In this document: positions 35,976-45,025 of the stretch, in pieces
How the letters are laid out: the number at the start of each line of letters is the position of its first letter
How positions within the stretch are numbered: the stretch's first letter is position 1
NCBI RefSeq assembly: GCF_004770145.1
Contig: NZ_RQFW01000024.1
Span: forward strand, 62,001-126,000
DNA from: Leptospira bourretii
GTDB lineage: Bacteria > Spirochaetota > Leptospiria > Leptospirales > Leptospiraceae
Length of the DNA: 64,000 nt
Direction of reading: 5' to 3'
The notes under the pieces: generated by a model
The model's input: the letters and a program-made list of their open reading frames with translations, nothing else
Databases searched by the model: none
Told to the model about the DNA's origin: nothing
Translations under genes and position numbers: made by a program

Positions 35976-38956
35976 GTTTTTTTAATCCAAAATTTTTCAA
36001 ACAAGTTCGGATAAATATAAAAAACAAAGAATAAGGAAATTAGAATGCCAACAAACATCGTGCTTGCGATAGATTCAGAAAATTCGGAACCTGGACATCC
36101 AAAGACAAAAACAGGGAAAAGACCCATCATCGTCGTTCCTGAGTTTAATAAAATGGGCCAGAGTAACCAACGAAGGACATACTCTCGTTTTTTTAAACCA
36201 GTGACCTTTTCAGGTATTTCGATCCATCTTTCACCGAATAAAGAAATACTATCAATAGACAACCCAAGCAGAACAACTAGACCGATATAATGCCCTAAAT
36301 GAAATTCCGAAAATAAACTAAAAACAAAAATCATAGTAACCAAAAGGTAGAAACAAGAAATCGAAAGGTAAAAAAATGGAATCCAAAATGATTCATAAAT
36401 TCCGACAAGGGCTAAATAAATAAAAACAAAGGAAATAACTAAGAGGATCACAAGAATCAAATAAAATTTTTTGATTTCCTCACTTGCAGAAACTTTTAGT
36501 AAAGTTAAATGTCCAGATGGATCCAAATCTTTCCGATCAAAGTCCATCACTTGGCCTATCCATTCAGCAGAAAACAATCCAGATTCACGGCGGAACTGAT
36601 TCAAACTTCCCCTTTGTTTTGATCGAAAAAGAGAACTAAGAAATGTGGTTTCATTGTTTTTTGTTTTGAAACTAATCTTAGAGAAATCATTTGTGTTTGT
36701 ATGACTGGAAAGAAACGAATCGAAACCAAGATACAAATCCGTTTTGGTCGTCTCGCCAATAGAGCCTAAATATTTGGGTCTTTGTTCGTATAAAAATTTC
36801 TGTTTTAAATCTTCTTCATTTGGATTCCAGTCTGGAATTGGAATTTGATTTCTTGTCCATTCTTCTAATCGAATTTCTTTTGGTAAAAAATCAAACTTAC
36901 CAACAAACCCATTGGTTTTTGACTGGGTTTGGAAGTTCATAACAATTCTGGTTAACTCCTCCCACTGATCATGTAGAAAAACAATCGAGTCAACAGGAAT
37001 GAAAGGCAAAGCCGTTTTGAGTTGGGAGTTGATAGGTTCCCATTTCCAATCCCATCTTGACCTCAAAAGTTCATCTGAAACCAATCGTTCTAATTCTTTT
37101 TCTTTTTTGACTCCAAAAAATTTCCATTCGATCGGAATTGCTTTTTTAGGATGTTGGGACTTTGTATCATAAACATTTAATGGTGATAGAAAAACAGAAA
37201 GAGTAGGATCGAGAATTTTGATCTTCTTTTCTAAATCTTCGACAAACCGAAGTTCTTCTTCTAAACTCAAATGGTTCCAAGGAATCATTTGCAATCGATT
37301 CCCTATAGGAACTTGTTCTGGAAAAATTTTCCAACTAGGACCAAACCCAAACAAATAGAAAAATAAAATTAAAACTGAAATGATCGAAATCAATCGAACA
37401 TTCAATCTAGAAAACAAAACATTGGTTTTATTATCAATTTGGAATAAAGAATCCTCTTTTTCAAAACTGATAGATTCCATTTTTAATGATTCTGATAAAG
37501 AAATGGAAAGTAATGGGACAATCAAAACGGATGAGACGAGAGAACAAAAAACCAAAAGAGCTATGCAGACTCCGGAATCGAAAAAGAATTCTTTCCATTG
37601 CATAGGGAACAAAAGAAGAGGAATGAAAACTACAATGGTCGTGAGCGAGGAGGAAACAAGTGAAACCAAAACAGAACGAATTCCCATAGTGACAGCGTCA
37701 AAACTCGATAACCCCATGTTTAAATGTTTTTTGATGGAAAATACTGTCAGGTTACTGGCATCAAATAACATTCCAATCCCAACGGAAATCCCACCTAAAC
37801 TCAGCAAGTTGATCGAAATCGAAAAAAACAAAATCAAATGAAAAAAAAAGACCAAAGAAAATAAAACCGATATAAGTAAAATCACAGTTGGAGTCCAACT
37901 ACGATACAATAGAAAAGAAAATAGGAAAGCGAATCCCAGTCCCCATATCATATTAAATCCAGTTTGTTTGATCTGATCTTTTAATTCATTCGATCCATCA
38001 TAAAAAATTTCAGATGCAATGAAAGAATCGAAACTTCTTAGTTTTGTTGTTATTTCCGAGGATAACGACAATGGATTCGAAGAAGGATCTGCAAAGATGG
38101 CAAGATAAATCGAATTTTTTCCATTCATACGTGTTAGCTTTTCACCGGGTGAATCTGCTTCGTAGATTGTTGCGAGTCGACCAAGTCCTACAGAATTTCC
38201 GTTTCCTAAATGAATGGGAAATTCAGAAAGATTTTGGTGAGATAAAACCTCTGGAGAGAATTTTAGTTCAGTCTCTTTTGTATATTCTTCGACTACCCCT
38301 AGCGACCCACCACGGATCCCTGTTTGGAGCTGTGATTCCAAATCGCGGATGTTTATCGGAAATAAATCCAAGATCTCCGGATTTATAGAAATAATAGAAT
38401 TTTTTTTCCTGTTTCCTGTAACACGAACTTCTGTTACACCAGGGATACGTTCCAATTGAAAAACCAATTGTTGCAAATGGAACTGAAAGTTTACAAGATT
38501 ATCGTTTCCGTCCCTGGGGATAACCAATTCTAAAAAAGGAGAATCCTTAATTTCTCCTTGCACTAACCGCGAAGGTTCAACACTAAACGGAAGTTTATCT
38601 TTCATTTCCAAAATTCTTTGATACAATTCTTCTTTAAAGTCACGAACCGATGCACCATACTGTAGATCAATTCTTACAATTGACTTACTATGTTCAGAAA
38701 TTGTGCGTATCCGATCGACAGACTTAACGGAAGAAACCAATTCGGAAATTGGTAAACTAACCATCATGTCAGTATCTTCTGCCGAATGATTTGGATACTC
38801 AGTGACAATAAAATACCGAGAGGGTGTTAAATTCGGTAATAACCAAATTTCTAATTCAGGTATTCTAAAAAAAGCAGCGATAACAATCGATAAACAAATA
38901 ACAAAATATAAACATTTGTGTTTGAAAAAAGAAAGAACATAACTTTCGATCTTCAT
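35972..38956 (-). CDS. RND-family efflux/export permease (994 aa)
   Basis: Inner-membrane RND transporter. Helix 1 is at residues 15-32, followed by porter subdomains beginning YFIVTEYPNHSAEDTDMMV. Helices 2-6 lie at about 330-480, with the helix-4 motif LGGISVGIGMLFDASN. This keeps one Asp of the proton relay, as in CusA-type pumps (VDAA). The second half has helices at about 820-990 with GLVVLLGLSIDSISLFGERW. Low overall similarity to drug pumps suggests another substrate. It overlaps the adaptor gene upstream and the second RND gene downstream by 4 bp each, so the three are made together. Confidence 0.85.
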   Translation of the reverse strand: MKIESYVLSFFKHKCLYFVICLSIVIAAFFRIPELEIWLLPNLTPSRYFIVTEYPNHSAEDTDMMVSLPISELVSSVKSVDRIRTISEHSKSIVRIDLQYGASVRDFKEELYQRILEMKDKLPFSVEPSRLVQGEIKDSPFLELVIPRDGNDNLVNFQFHLQQLVFQLERIPGVTEVRVTGNRKKNSIISINPEILDLFPINIRDLESQLQTGIRGGSLGVVEEYTKETELKFSPEVLSHQNLSEFPIHLGNGNSVGLGRLATIYEADSPGEKLTRMNGKNSIYLAIFADPSSNPLSLSSEITTKLRSFDSFIASEIFYDGSNELKDQIKQTGFNMIWGLGFAFLFSFLLYRSWTPTVILLISVLFSLVFFFHLILFFSISINLLSLGGISVGIGMLFDASNLTVFSIKKHLNMGLSSFDAVTMGIRSVLVSLVSSSLTTIVVFIPLLLFPMQWKEFFFDSGVCIALLVFCSLVSSVLIVPLLSISLSESLKMESISFEKEDSLFQIDNKTNVLFSRLNVRLISIISVLILFFYLFGFGPSWKIFPEQVPIGNRLQMIPWNHLSLEEELRFVEDLEKKIKILDPTLSVFLSPLNVYDTKSQHPKKAIPIEWKFFGVKKEKELERLVSDELLRSRWDWKWEPINSQLKTALPFIPVDSIVFLHDQWEELTRIVMNFQTQSKTNGFVGKFDFLPKEIRLEEWTRNQIPIPDWNPNEEDLKQKFLYEQRPKYLGSIGETTKTDLYLGFDSFLSSHTNTNDFSKISFKTKNNETTFLSSLFRSKQRGSLNQFRRESGLFSAEWIGQVMDFDRKDLDPSGHLTLLKVSASEEIKKFYLILVILLVISFVFIYLALVGIYESFWIPFFYLSISCFYLLVTMIFVFSLFSEFHLGHYIGLVVLLGLSIDSISLFGERWIEIPEKVTGLKKREYVLRWLLWPILLNSGTTMMGLFPVFVFGCPGSEFSESIASTMFVGILISLFFVFYIYPNLFEKFWIKKT

Positions 38957-40353
38957 AAAACCAAACTAAATTCTACTTCATCCTCAGAAGAAAGCCCAGA
39001 AAGTATTTCTAACTCATTTGAAAAATAAGGTTGATACTGAATGAAACGTTTTTCCACCTTTCCCCCGTTTTTTACATTCACAAAAAAACCATTCGTTTCA
39101 TCACCATGAAGGGAAGAAGCAGGAATCAAAATTTTTTCTGTCACCTCATTTAGTTTCACTTGTGAAAGCCCGAACATACCAGGAATAATCATTTTATGAT
39201 TTGGTTCCAAACGAACCTTAATGCCGATACTATGGGACCTTGAATCCAAAAAACCTCCCACACGGTCCACCTTACCTTTGATTGATGGTAAATTTGTTTG
39301 AGAAGGTAAAAAAAGAACGGATTTCCCTGGGGAAAAATAAATCAAATCAGATTCTGCAATTTGAAAACCGACTGAAAGTTCTCCCTTTTCAATTAAAGTC
39401 ATCACCGGAATTTGGTTTGTTAACTCCCCTTCTTTAGCCAGAATTTTTAATATCTTGCCAGGTTTAGGGGCTCGCAAACGAGTTTCAGCTAATAATTGTT
39501 CGTTTGATTTAATTTGATTTTGAATGATTTTTAAATGCGCCAAACTCAATTCATACTCGGCCCTTTCGATAGAGGTATTTTTTTCTTTCCAGGTTTTTAA
39601 CTTTTCTTCAAAACGAATCTCTTCAGATTCCAATCCTAAGTGTATCCCAGAGAGAAGGTTTTCTCGATCTCGTAATAAATTTTTATATTGAGTTTGTTTG
39701 GATTCCTCCTCTTGTTTTATTTTCTCCAACTCGGAGAGAGATACAAAACCTTGTTTCCAAAGGATTAGTTTTTTCTCTTTTGTATCTCGAACTAGTGTCC
39801 ATTCTTTTTCAGCAAGTTCAATCCATTCTGTTTTTTTATCGATTTCTCTTAGTTTCGTTTCTACTTGTTTCTCTGCCTGTTTCCATTTTTCGAAAGCAAT
39901 TGCCACTTGAGATTTGGCGATGCCAGCAGATAAAACTAATCTTTCTCCCTCCAATCGAATCAATTCATCATCTATCTCTAAAAGAATTTGACCTTCCTTG
40001 ACAAAGTCTCCCTCCTCTATGAATATCTTTTTGACTCTTCCATTTTGTTTGTTATGCAATTGGATCTCTTTCGTTGGCTCCACTACAGATGGGTATTCCA
40101 AAACTTTATTTTCTTCTAAAATTCTAGGTTTTCTAAACACCAAACTTTGTTTTGGTGACTCCATAGCAGAAATTTCATTTGTTTTTCCCAGTTGGTTCGG
40201 GAAATATAAAAATGAAGCCAAAAAGGGAAACCGACCCCGAATCGCCGGTGTCGAGAGATGCGTATACAGCACTGACAAAACAAAAAACAAAATCCCGAAG
40301 AAACATATTTTACGAATCCAAACTTTTAGGATATATCCAAGATTCCCTTTCAT
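38953..40353 (-). CDS. HlyD/MFP-type periplasmic adaptor subunit
   Basis: 466 residues with an N-terminal membrane anchor (about 14-32). The first half of a lipoyl domain (NGRVKKIFIEEGDFVKEGQILLEID) comes first. A long alpha-helical hairpin of ~170 residues follows, with an FVSLSELEK tip-like segment. The second lipoyl half (RAPKPGKILKILAKEGE) and beta-barrel/membrane-proximal domains complete it. This is the canonical adaptor layout joining an inner-membrane pump to an outer-membrane duct. It is encoded directly before the two RND proteins with 4-bp overlaps, so it should form a tripartite complex with them and the TolC-like protein. Confidence 0.88.
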   Translation of the reverse strand: MKGNLGYILKVWIRKICFFGILFFVLSVLYTHLSTPAIRGRFPFLASFLYFPNQLGKTNEISAMESPKQSLVFRKPRILEENKVLEYPSVVEPTKEIQLHNKQNGRVKKIFIEEGDFVKEGQILLEIDDELIRLEGERLVLSAGIAKSQVAIAFEKWKQAEKQVETKLREIDKKTEWIELAEKEWTLVRDTKEKKLILWKQGFVSLSELEKIKQEEESKQTQYKNLLRDRENLLSGIHLGLESEEIRFEEKLKTWKEKNTSIERAEYELSLAHLKIIQNQIKSNEQLLAETRLRAPKPGKILKILAKEGELTNQIPVMTLIEKGELSVGFQIAESDLIYFSPGKSVLFLPSQTNLPSIKGKVDRVGGFLDSRSHSIGIKVRLEPNHKMIIPGMFGLSQVKLNEVTEKILIPASSLHGDETNGFFVNVKNGGKVEKRFIQYQPYFSNELEILSGLSSEDEVEFSLVL

Positions 40354-40982
40354 ACATTTGCCAAAGCCAATACAAAAAAGACAAATAAGATTGGATTCAC
40401 ATAACCCAAACTATGAGAAAGGAAGGATACAAATTGATCCCTGGAAACAAACAACCGTTTGTACAGTTCTCCGTTATTGATAAGAAAAAACAAAAACAAC
40501 GTTGTCCAAAACACCAGAACCAAAGTGGAATAAAAATTGGAGGCAAAAAAAAGACCCAAAACCTGGTTTCCTAAAAACAAGATACAAACAAAGAAAAAAA
40601 ATTGATGAATCAGACTTCCAATAAACTTTCCTAAATTTTTCTGAAATGTTTCCTTGGGTCGTTTTAACAAAGAAAAAAGAAAGTTCATCGAAACGGAAAG
40701 AAACAAATACAAAAGAGCGACCAAAAGGACACTGACAATTTGAAATGGATACAAACTCCAAAGAGAAACTTGTTTCCCAGCGTTTATCGCATCCATTTCT
40801 AAATTGCGATTATTACTCATAAACTCATCCCAATTCCAGAAACAATGAAAACCGTAGAGCAAAAGATATAGACTTAGAAAGAAAAAAGGAGAATGATAGA
40901 TTTTTATCAATCTAGCTTTTAACATTCCCAAGAGAAACACTTGGTATTTTTTAATCTGAATTCCCAATAGAGATATTTTCAT
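40350..40982 (-). CDS. Multi-pass membrane protein of export operon, 210 aa
   Basis: No family recognised. It is very hydrophobic and Phe-rich, with about five transmembrane segments (near residues 33-48, 80-100, 120-140, 145-165 and 190-208). The overall look is reminiscent of Yip1-type membrane proteins, but this is not a firm match. It overlaps both neighbours by 4 bp, which implies obligate co-expression with the adaptor. A role as an extra inner-membrane component is likely from context only. Confidence 0.65.
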   Translation of the reverse strand: MKISLLGIQIKKYQVFLLGMLKARLIKIYHSPFFFLSLYLLLYGFHCFWNWDEFMSNNRNLEMDAINAGKQVSLWSLYPFQIVSVLLVALLYLFLSVSMNFLFSLLKRPKETFQKNLGKFIGSLIHQFFFFVCILFLGNQVLGLFFASNFYSTLVLVFWTTLFLFFLINNGELYKRLFVSRDQFVSFLSHSLGYVNPILFVFFVLALANV

Positions 40983-41479
40983 TTTTCCCCCAATTCCTTT
41001 TCTAATCTATCTAGATGGGTTTGGAATTGTTTCCATTGGGCCCAAAAAAGTTTCTTTTGTTTTATCGGATCTTTTGTATTCTTTAACTTCAAATACAACA
41101 AACAGGCTTCAGGTGATATGGGCAGTAACTCAATTAATTTTGATTCGTCTTCAGAAGAAATAGTGACAGGCAATTTCGATACAAGCACAGCCTTAAAGTA
41201 TAACAATACCAATTCGGGCGGTTTCTGAGAAACTTCTATCCAATGAATAAAGAACTCTTTCCAATCTCCCAAATAAAACAAAGATTTACTGTAAAGAAGG
41301 TCTTCTGCGGGCAATAATTTTTCTTCTTTCTTTTTCTCCTTCAACACAGAACTTACTACAGTTAGATGACCGGAATGGTATGCTTCAGAGAGAACTTTTA
41401 ATTCATTCGAATCAGAAAGAGTCGCCTGTGAACAACGAACAAAACTTAAAATGGCAAACAAAATAAATACATTTTTCAT
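40979..41479 (-). CDS. Small lipoprotein of export operon, 166 aa
   Basis: The ATG at 41479 has the strong site AGGAG and starts a typical signal with lipobox-like LSFVRC (MKNVFILFAILSFVRC). The frame stays open further upstream, but that extension would lack a signal. The mature part is alpha-helical with repeated Leu/Lys patterns and could hold TPR-like helices. Unknown function; it probably faces the periplasm and assists the tripartite exporter encoded around it. Confidence 0.68.
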   Translation of the reverse strand: MKNVFILFAILSFVRCSQATLSDSNELKVLSEAYHSGHLTVVSSVLKEKKKEEKLLPAEDLLYSKSLFYLGDWKEFFIHWIEVSQKPPELVLLYFKAVLVSKLPVTISSEDESKLIELLPISPEACLLYLKLKNTKDPIKQKKLFWAQWKQFQTHLDRLEKELGEK

Positions 41480-41489
41480 AAAGAAACTC

Positions 41490-42008
41490 CTAGAGTTTTT
41501 GGATAGAATCAAGAAATGGGAATGGATCTTTTTTATCCCAATTCCAATCGAATCGATTGATTTCTTTTTTAGAAAAATCAATCCAGAGCACTCGTATCGA
41601 GTTTAGATTTGGTTTGAGTGGATACACAAACCGTAGTACAAAAACTTCTGTCGCTTCAACTTGGCCTGCTTGTTCTTTCCAAATTAAAATCCGGGAACTA
41701 TTTTTATTTGGTAAATGTTTTAATTGATTTTGAAATTCCTCCAAACGATCATTGGGAAGAGAGGAACTCACCTCCTCCCAAATTTTATCCCCAACCACCA
41801 CGGAGTAACCTAACTCTTCTAATTCTTCCTGTATCTGAAAACTAACTTCTTTTTCTTCTGAATAACTGTCGTAAAAACAAGGGGATATAGAATGAACAAA
41901 TAAAATCTTCTTACCATTCGGAATGGGATATGTTTGTTTTCGAAAAGACTTTGAAGTCCCAACACAAGATAAAAACACAAAGCTACTTACGAAAAACAAA
42001 TACTTCAT
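41490..42008 (-). CDS. Putative lipoprotein of export operon, 172 aa
   Basis: A classical lipoprotein signal (MKYLFFVSSFVFLSC) gives an acylated Cys at residue 15. The mature domain has alternating beta/alpha character, for example GKKILFVHSISPCFYDSY and a following IQEELEELGYSVVVGD. This recalls the small alpha/beta periplasmic domains that predict TolB-N-like or LpoB-like folds; that is only an impression. It overlaps the upstream Ig-like lipoprotein gene by 4 bp. Confidence 0.68.
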   Translation of the reverse strand: MKYLFFVSSFVFLSCVGTSKSFRKQTYPIPNGKKILFVHSISPCFYDSYSEEKEVSFQIQEELEELGYSVVVGDKIWEEVSSSLPNDRLEEFQNQLKHLPNKNSSRILIWKEQAGQVEATEVFVLRFVYPLKPNLNSIRVLWIDFSKKEINRFDWNWDKKDPFPFLDSIQKL

Positions 42009-43369
42009 TTTGCTTCCACCTGAATGACAAAACCAACTTTCATCTTTTTCCCAGAAATGGATTTTGCATCTGGATCCAAACGGAACTCATAATAAGGATA
42101 AAAGTTTGGCGCAAAAGTAGAAGAAGATAAATTAAAATCTCCTCCTGTTGAAATGTTTCCAAACAAAGTTCCATTACAACTTGCTTCACTTTCTGCAAAG
42201 GAATAAGTTAATTGTTTACAACCAAAAGGAGATTCTGTTTGGCAATGAGACCAAACCCAAGTCGATAAACGAATGTTTGTTGATGGTGGGGAAATTTTTG
42301 ATAACCGAGTGGCTCCAATGACTGAAGTTGTGTCCATATACTGGTTAAAAAAAATCCGAAAATTATCAGTATTTACATCGGCGCAGTCCAAACTTGTCCC
42401 TGGCCCACCAAAGCCCGTATCTCCTCCACGAAAATGATAAAAATTTGGACTAAGGATGGGCATTCCTTGGCTCCAAAAACAAAATCCTGAATCCCAACGA
42501 GCCCCTAGCTCCGATCCTAATTCTTGAATCCCCAAACCGCAGTTTTGTGATTCCAAACCAAAACCCACAACTTCTGGATCACTCAAATCAGCTCCAACAA
42601 AAAAATCGGATTGCACTACTTCCGATAATTCTGCTCCATCCAATGAATGTAATCCGGCTGGAAATAAAATACGGTACCTAGTTTCCGGTAAAAAATTAAG
42701 ATCAGGTAAAACTGTCAGTAAGTTAGGACTTTCCCATTCCAATCGATAAGAGGCTACTGGTTCGATCCGAAGGCCAAGGCCCACTTCCGTTTGGTTCATT
42801 GGTTTTGAGAATTCAATTCGGATGGGTGGAGGACCAGGGATTCCGGAACAAACAATACCATCTTCACCTAACAAAATATTAGTGACAATTCCCCCAGACA
42901 GACATTCCGTTTCTGTTCCCGTTGAAACCAAAATTGAATTTATGGTCGGAGAACCAGGACTTTCTTTTTCACCCACATGAAAGGGAATGGTATACACACG
43001 ATCCAAATCCTCTCCCGTTTTATCTTCGCATTGTTTGGTGAGACGAATCACATAACCACCAGATGGCAAATCCATTTTAGGATAATATTTGAGAGTGAGC
43101 TCCGTTGTTTCAAAACTTCCTCGAACGGGTGGGTCCAATGAAAAAGCCGATACGCAGGACTGGATGGACATGGCTTTACTAAATACAAAGGAGATATTTG
43201 TTTTTGGATCAACATTGTTGGCATCGGAGGTCGGAGAAAAAACAAGGACTTTGGGGGCATCACTAGAATTCAAAACCCCAATCCAATCATCAAATGAACC
43301 CAACTTGGACGAACATTGGAATAATACAGGCACTAATAAAAAAAATAAATTCCATCTAACGAGTTTCAT
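42005..43369 (-). CDS. Lipoprotein with bacterial Ig-like (Big_5/SbsA) domains
   Basis: 454 residues. The lipobox VLFQC puts the lipid on C19. At least two Big_5-type domains can be traced: one beginning PKVLVFSPTSDANNV and including FVFSKAMS; another with IRIEFSKPMNQTEV; a third likely copy has RIFFNQYMDTTSV. These modules carry the recurring 'F-x-K/Q-x-M' signature and are common in surface lipoproteins of Leptospira. Numerous Cys suggest disulfides. A perfect GGAGG lies before the ATG. It overlaps the TolC-like gene by 14 bp. It could be exported by, or shape the outer face of, the exporter. Confidence 0.8.
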   Translation of the reverse strand: MKLVRWNLFFLLVPVLFQCSSKLGSFDDWIGVLNSSDAPKVLVFSPTSDANNVDPKTNISFVFSKAMSIQSCVSAFSLDPPVRGSFETTELTLKYYPKMDLPSGGYVIRLTKQCEDKTGEDLDRVYTIPFHVGEKESPGSPTINSILVSTGTETECLSGGIVTNILLGEDGIVCSGIPGPPPIRIEFSKPMNQTEVGLGLRIEPVASYRLEWESPNLLTVLPDLNFLPETRYRILFPAGLHSLDGAELSEVVQSDFFVGADLSDPEVVGFGLESQNCGLGIQELGSELGARWDSGFCFWSQGMPILSPNFYHFRGGDTGFGGPGTSLDCADVNTDNFRIFFNQYMDTTSVIGATRLSKISPPSTNIRLSTWVWSHCQTESPFGCKQLTYSFAESEASCNGTLFGNISTGGDFNLSSSTFAPNFYPYYEFRLDPDAKSISGKKMKVGFVIQVEAK

Positions 43370-44846
43370 ACGGATCCTCCATTAAAAACGGGTAAGGTTT
43401 CTTTTGGATTGGTTCGTTTATTTTTTCGTCCTGAGGTATTTCTTTCCAATCATCTAAAACTTTGGAGAGATCGCTCGGAATGCGTTTTGACTCTACTAGG
43501 TAATACCGATTGTCAAAAGGATTTTCTCCAAGTAACAGAACAAGTTCCAAGGCTGTGGATATGTATTGAAAATAAGGCTCTAATACAGATTCTAAACTAA
43601 CAAATACTTCTTCTTCTGATTTTAAGTATTCAATTTCTGAGATCAGTCCAAACTTTCTTTCTTCTCTTTTCGCTTTCTGTTGGTTTAAATTGGATTTTGT
43701 ATTTTCTAAATAGAGATTATACTTTTGGTACAATTCATTTAGTTTAATTTCAATCGATTGGACTTGGTTTAAAAAACCGATCTCCGATTGTTTCCAATCC
43801 GCTTTGGCTTGTAACAAACTCATTTTTGAATCAAAGATCTTTTTATTTCGACCGAAATCATCGAACAAACCAATCGACCCACTTTGAAAGGAATTTTCCC
43901 CAGGTCCGACGGGCTGCGGTCCATACCCAGGAATTCTTTGGATCCCGTTTCCCTCCGACTGGATTCCATTTTGTGTATTAGTTTGAAAACTGGTTCCACC
44001 TAAATTGGCTTGGACTCCCACACTCAGTCCATAAATTTCATTCTGAAGAGGGAAACCTGCATTTCCATTTTTTCCAACATATCCACCTAATACTAGTTTT
44101 GGTTTCCAATCATTCTCCAAACTGTCTTCTTCTAGTTCTGTTAACTCAATTTGTAGTCTCAGTTTTTTCCGAAGTGGGTGATTTTCATTGGGAGCCATTA
44201 AATTGGAACTTGGATCAAACAATCGGATACGTTCCGTAAATCCTCCTGCTAAGGTAATACGAACATTAGGATCAAGCGACATTGCCTGTTGTAATTCTAG
44301 GACTGCCAATTTTTTGTTTGTATTGGAGTGAATCTGTTTAGATTGAAATTCAACTTCCCAAACTTTTCGCCATTCAGATTCTCCGTTTGAAGATAACCCA
44401 AGTTCCAATTCTTTTTTTCGTTTTTTTTGTTCTAGTTTGTAACGGTCCGACCTAAGTTGATAGATCAAATCAACTAACATTCGTTTTTGGAAGGAAAGAT
44501 AGGAAAGGGAAATTGATTTAAATATTTTTTCTCGAAGGAGTTTTTTCTCTTCCGAATGAATGAGTCTCCGAATTTCTAATTTTTGTTTTTCTCTTTCAGT
44601 TTCTCCTCCATCATACAATAGTTGTTGGATTTGCAAACGAACATCGCGGTATTCCTGATCGATCTGTTCTGGATTTTTTGAGAAAATTCCAAAATAATGG
44701 ACTCCTAATTTGGGAAGGTATTGTTTCCATTTTTCTCGAGTTAGGATCGGAAATATTTCAGAACGAACCTGCTCCAAACCTAAACTTCCATTCCGTTCCA
44801 TCCCAATCCAAACACAATCTTCCCAGAACAAATTGTCCTCTGCCAT
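43356..44846 (-). CDS. TolC-like outer membrane protein, signal peptide apparently out of frame
   Basis: About 496 residues rich in long amphipathic helices (residues ~70-150 and ~330-440), with two beta-rich stretches such as VLGGYVGKNGNAGF and GLSVGVQANLGG. This is the pattern of outer-membrane efflux ducts. The first usable start is TTG-ATG at 44849/44846, which leaves no signal peptide. The in-frame codons upstream encode a hydrophobic run (CFFLGFLFYPLMAED), but a stop comes before any start. An ATG at 44880 enters that frame only if the T7 tract at 44871-44877 were T6. This points to a sequencing error, a mutation or slippage control. First gene of the operon. Confidence 0.7.
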   Translation of the reverse strand: MAEDNLFWEDCVWIGMERNGSLGLEQVRSEIFPILTREKWKQYLPKLGVHYFGIFSKNPEQIDQEYRDVRLQIQQLLYDGGETEREKQKLEIRRLIHSEEKKLLREKIFKSISLSYLSFQKRMLVDLIYQLRSDRYKLEQKKRKKELELGLSSNGESEWRKVWEVEFQSKQIHSNTNKKLAVLELQQAMSLDPNVRITLAGGFTERIRLFDPSSNLMAPNENHPLRKKLRLQIELTELEEDSLENDWKPKLVLGGYVGKNGNAGFPLQNEIYGLSVGVQANLGGTSFQTNTQNGIQSEGNGIQRIPGYGPQPVGPGENSFQSGSIGLFDDFGRNKKIFDSKMSLLQAKADWKQSEIGFLNQVQSIEIKLNELYQKYNLYLENTKSNLNQQKAKREERKFGLISEIEYLKSEEEVFVSLESVLEPYFQYISTALELVLLLGENPFDNRYYLVESKRIPSDLSKVLDDWKEIPQDEKINEPIQKKPYPFLMEDPYETR

Positions 44847-44991
44847 CAAGGGATAAAAAAGAAATCCCAGAAAAAAACATATGGAAAAAAACTAAGACCA
44901 CATATCAGAAGATAGGTGGTAAATTTATAAATTGGTCCTAACAAACCGTTATTGTAGGGGAATTTTTGATTTTTTTTTTAGTTTTTTTAGC

Positions 44992-45019
44992 TTGTAAGAG
45001 GAGTGAGTTCTACTATAAA
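44992..45019 (+). promoter_or_regulatory. Candidate sigma-70-type promoter for the FecR gene
   Basis: TTGTAA (44992-44997) and TATAAA (45014-45019) are 16 bp apart. The expected transcription start, 6-7 bases after the -10 box, falls on or next to the ATG at 45026, so the mRNA would be leaderless or nearly so. The upstream ~60 bp are T-rich, which often strengthens promoters. Confidence 0.45.
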
Positions 45020-45025
45020 AGTGGC

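Noticed and set aside
26535..44900. Horizontally acquired island with integrase or transposase
   Set aside because: No recombinase, IS end or tRNA junction flanks the region; only the attC-like palindrome hints at mobility, so transfer is not claimed.
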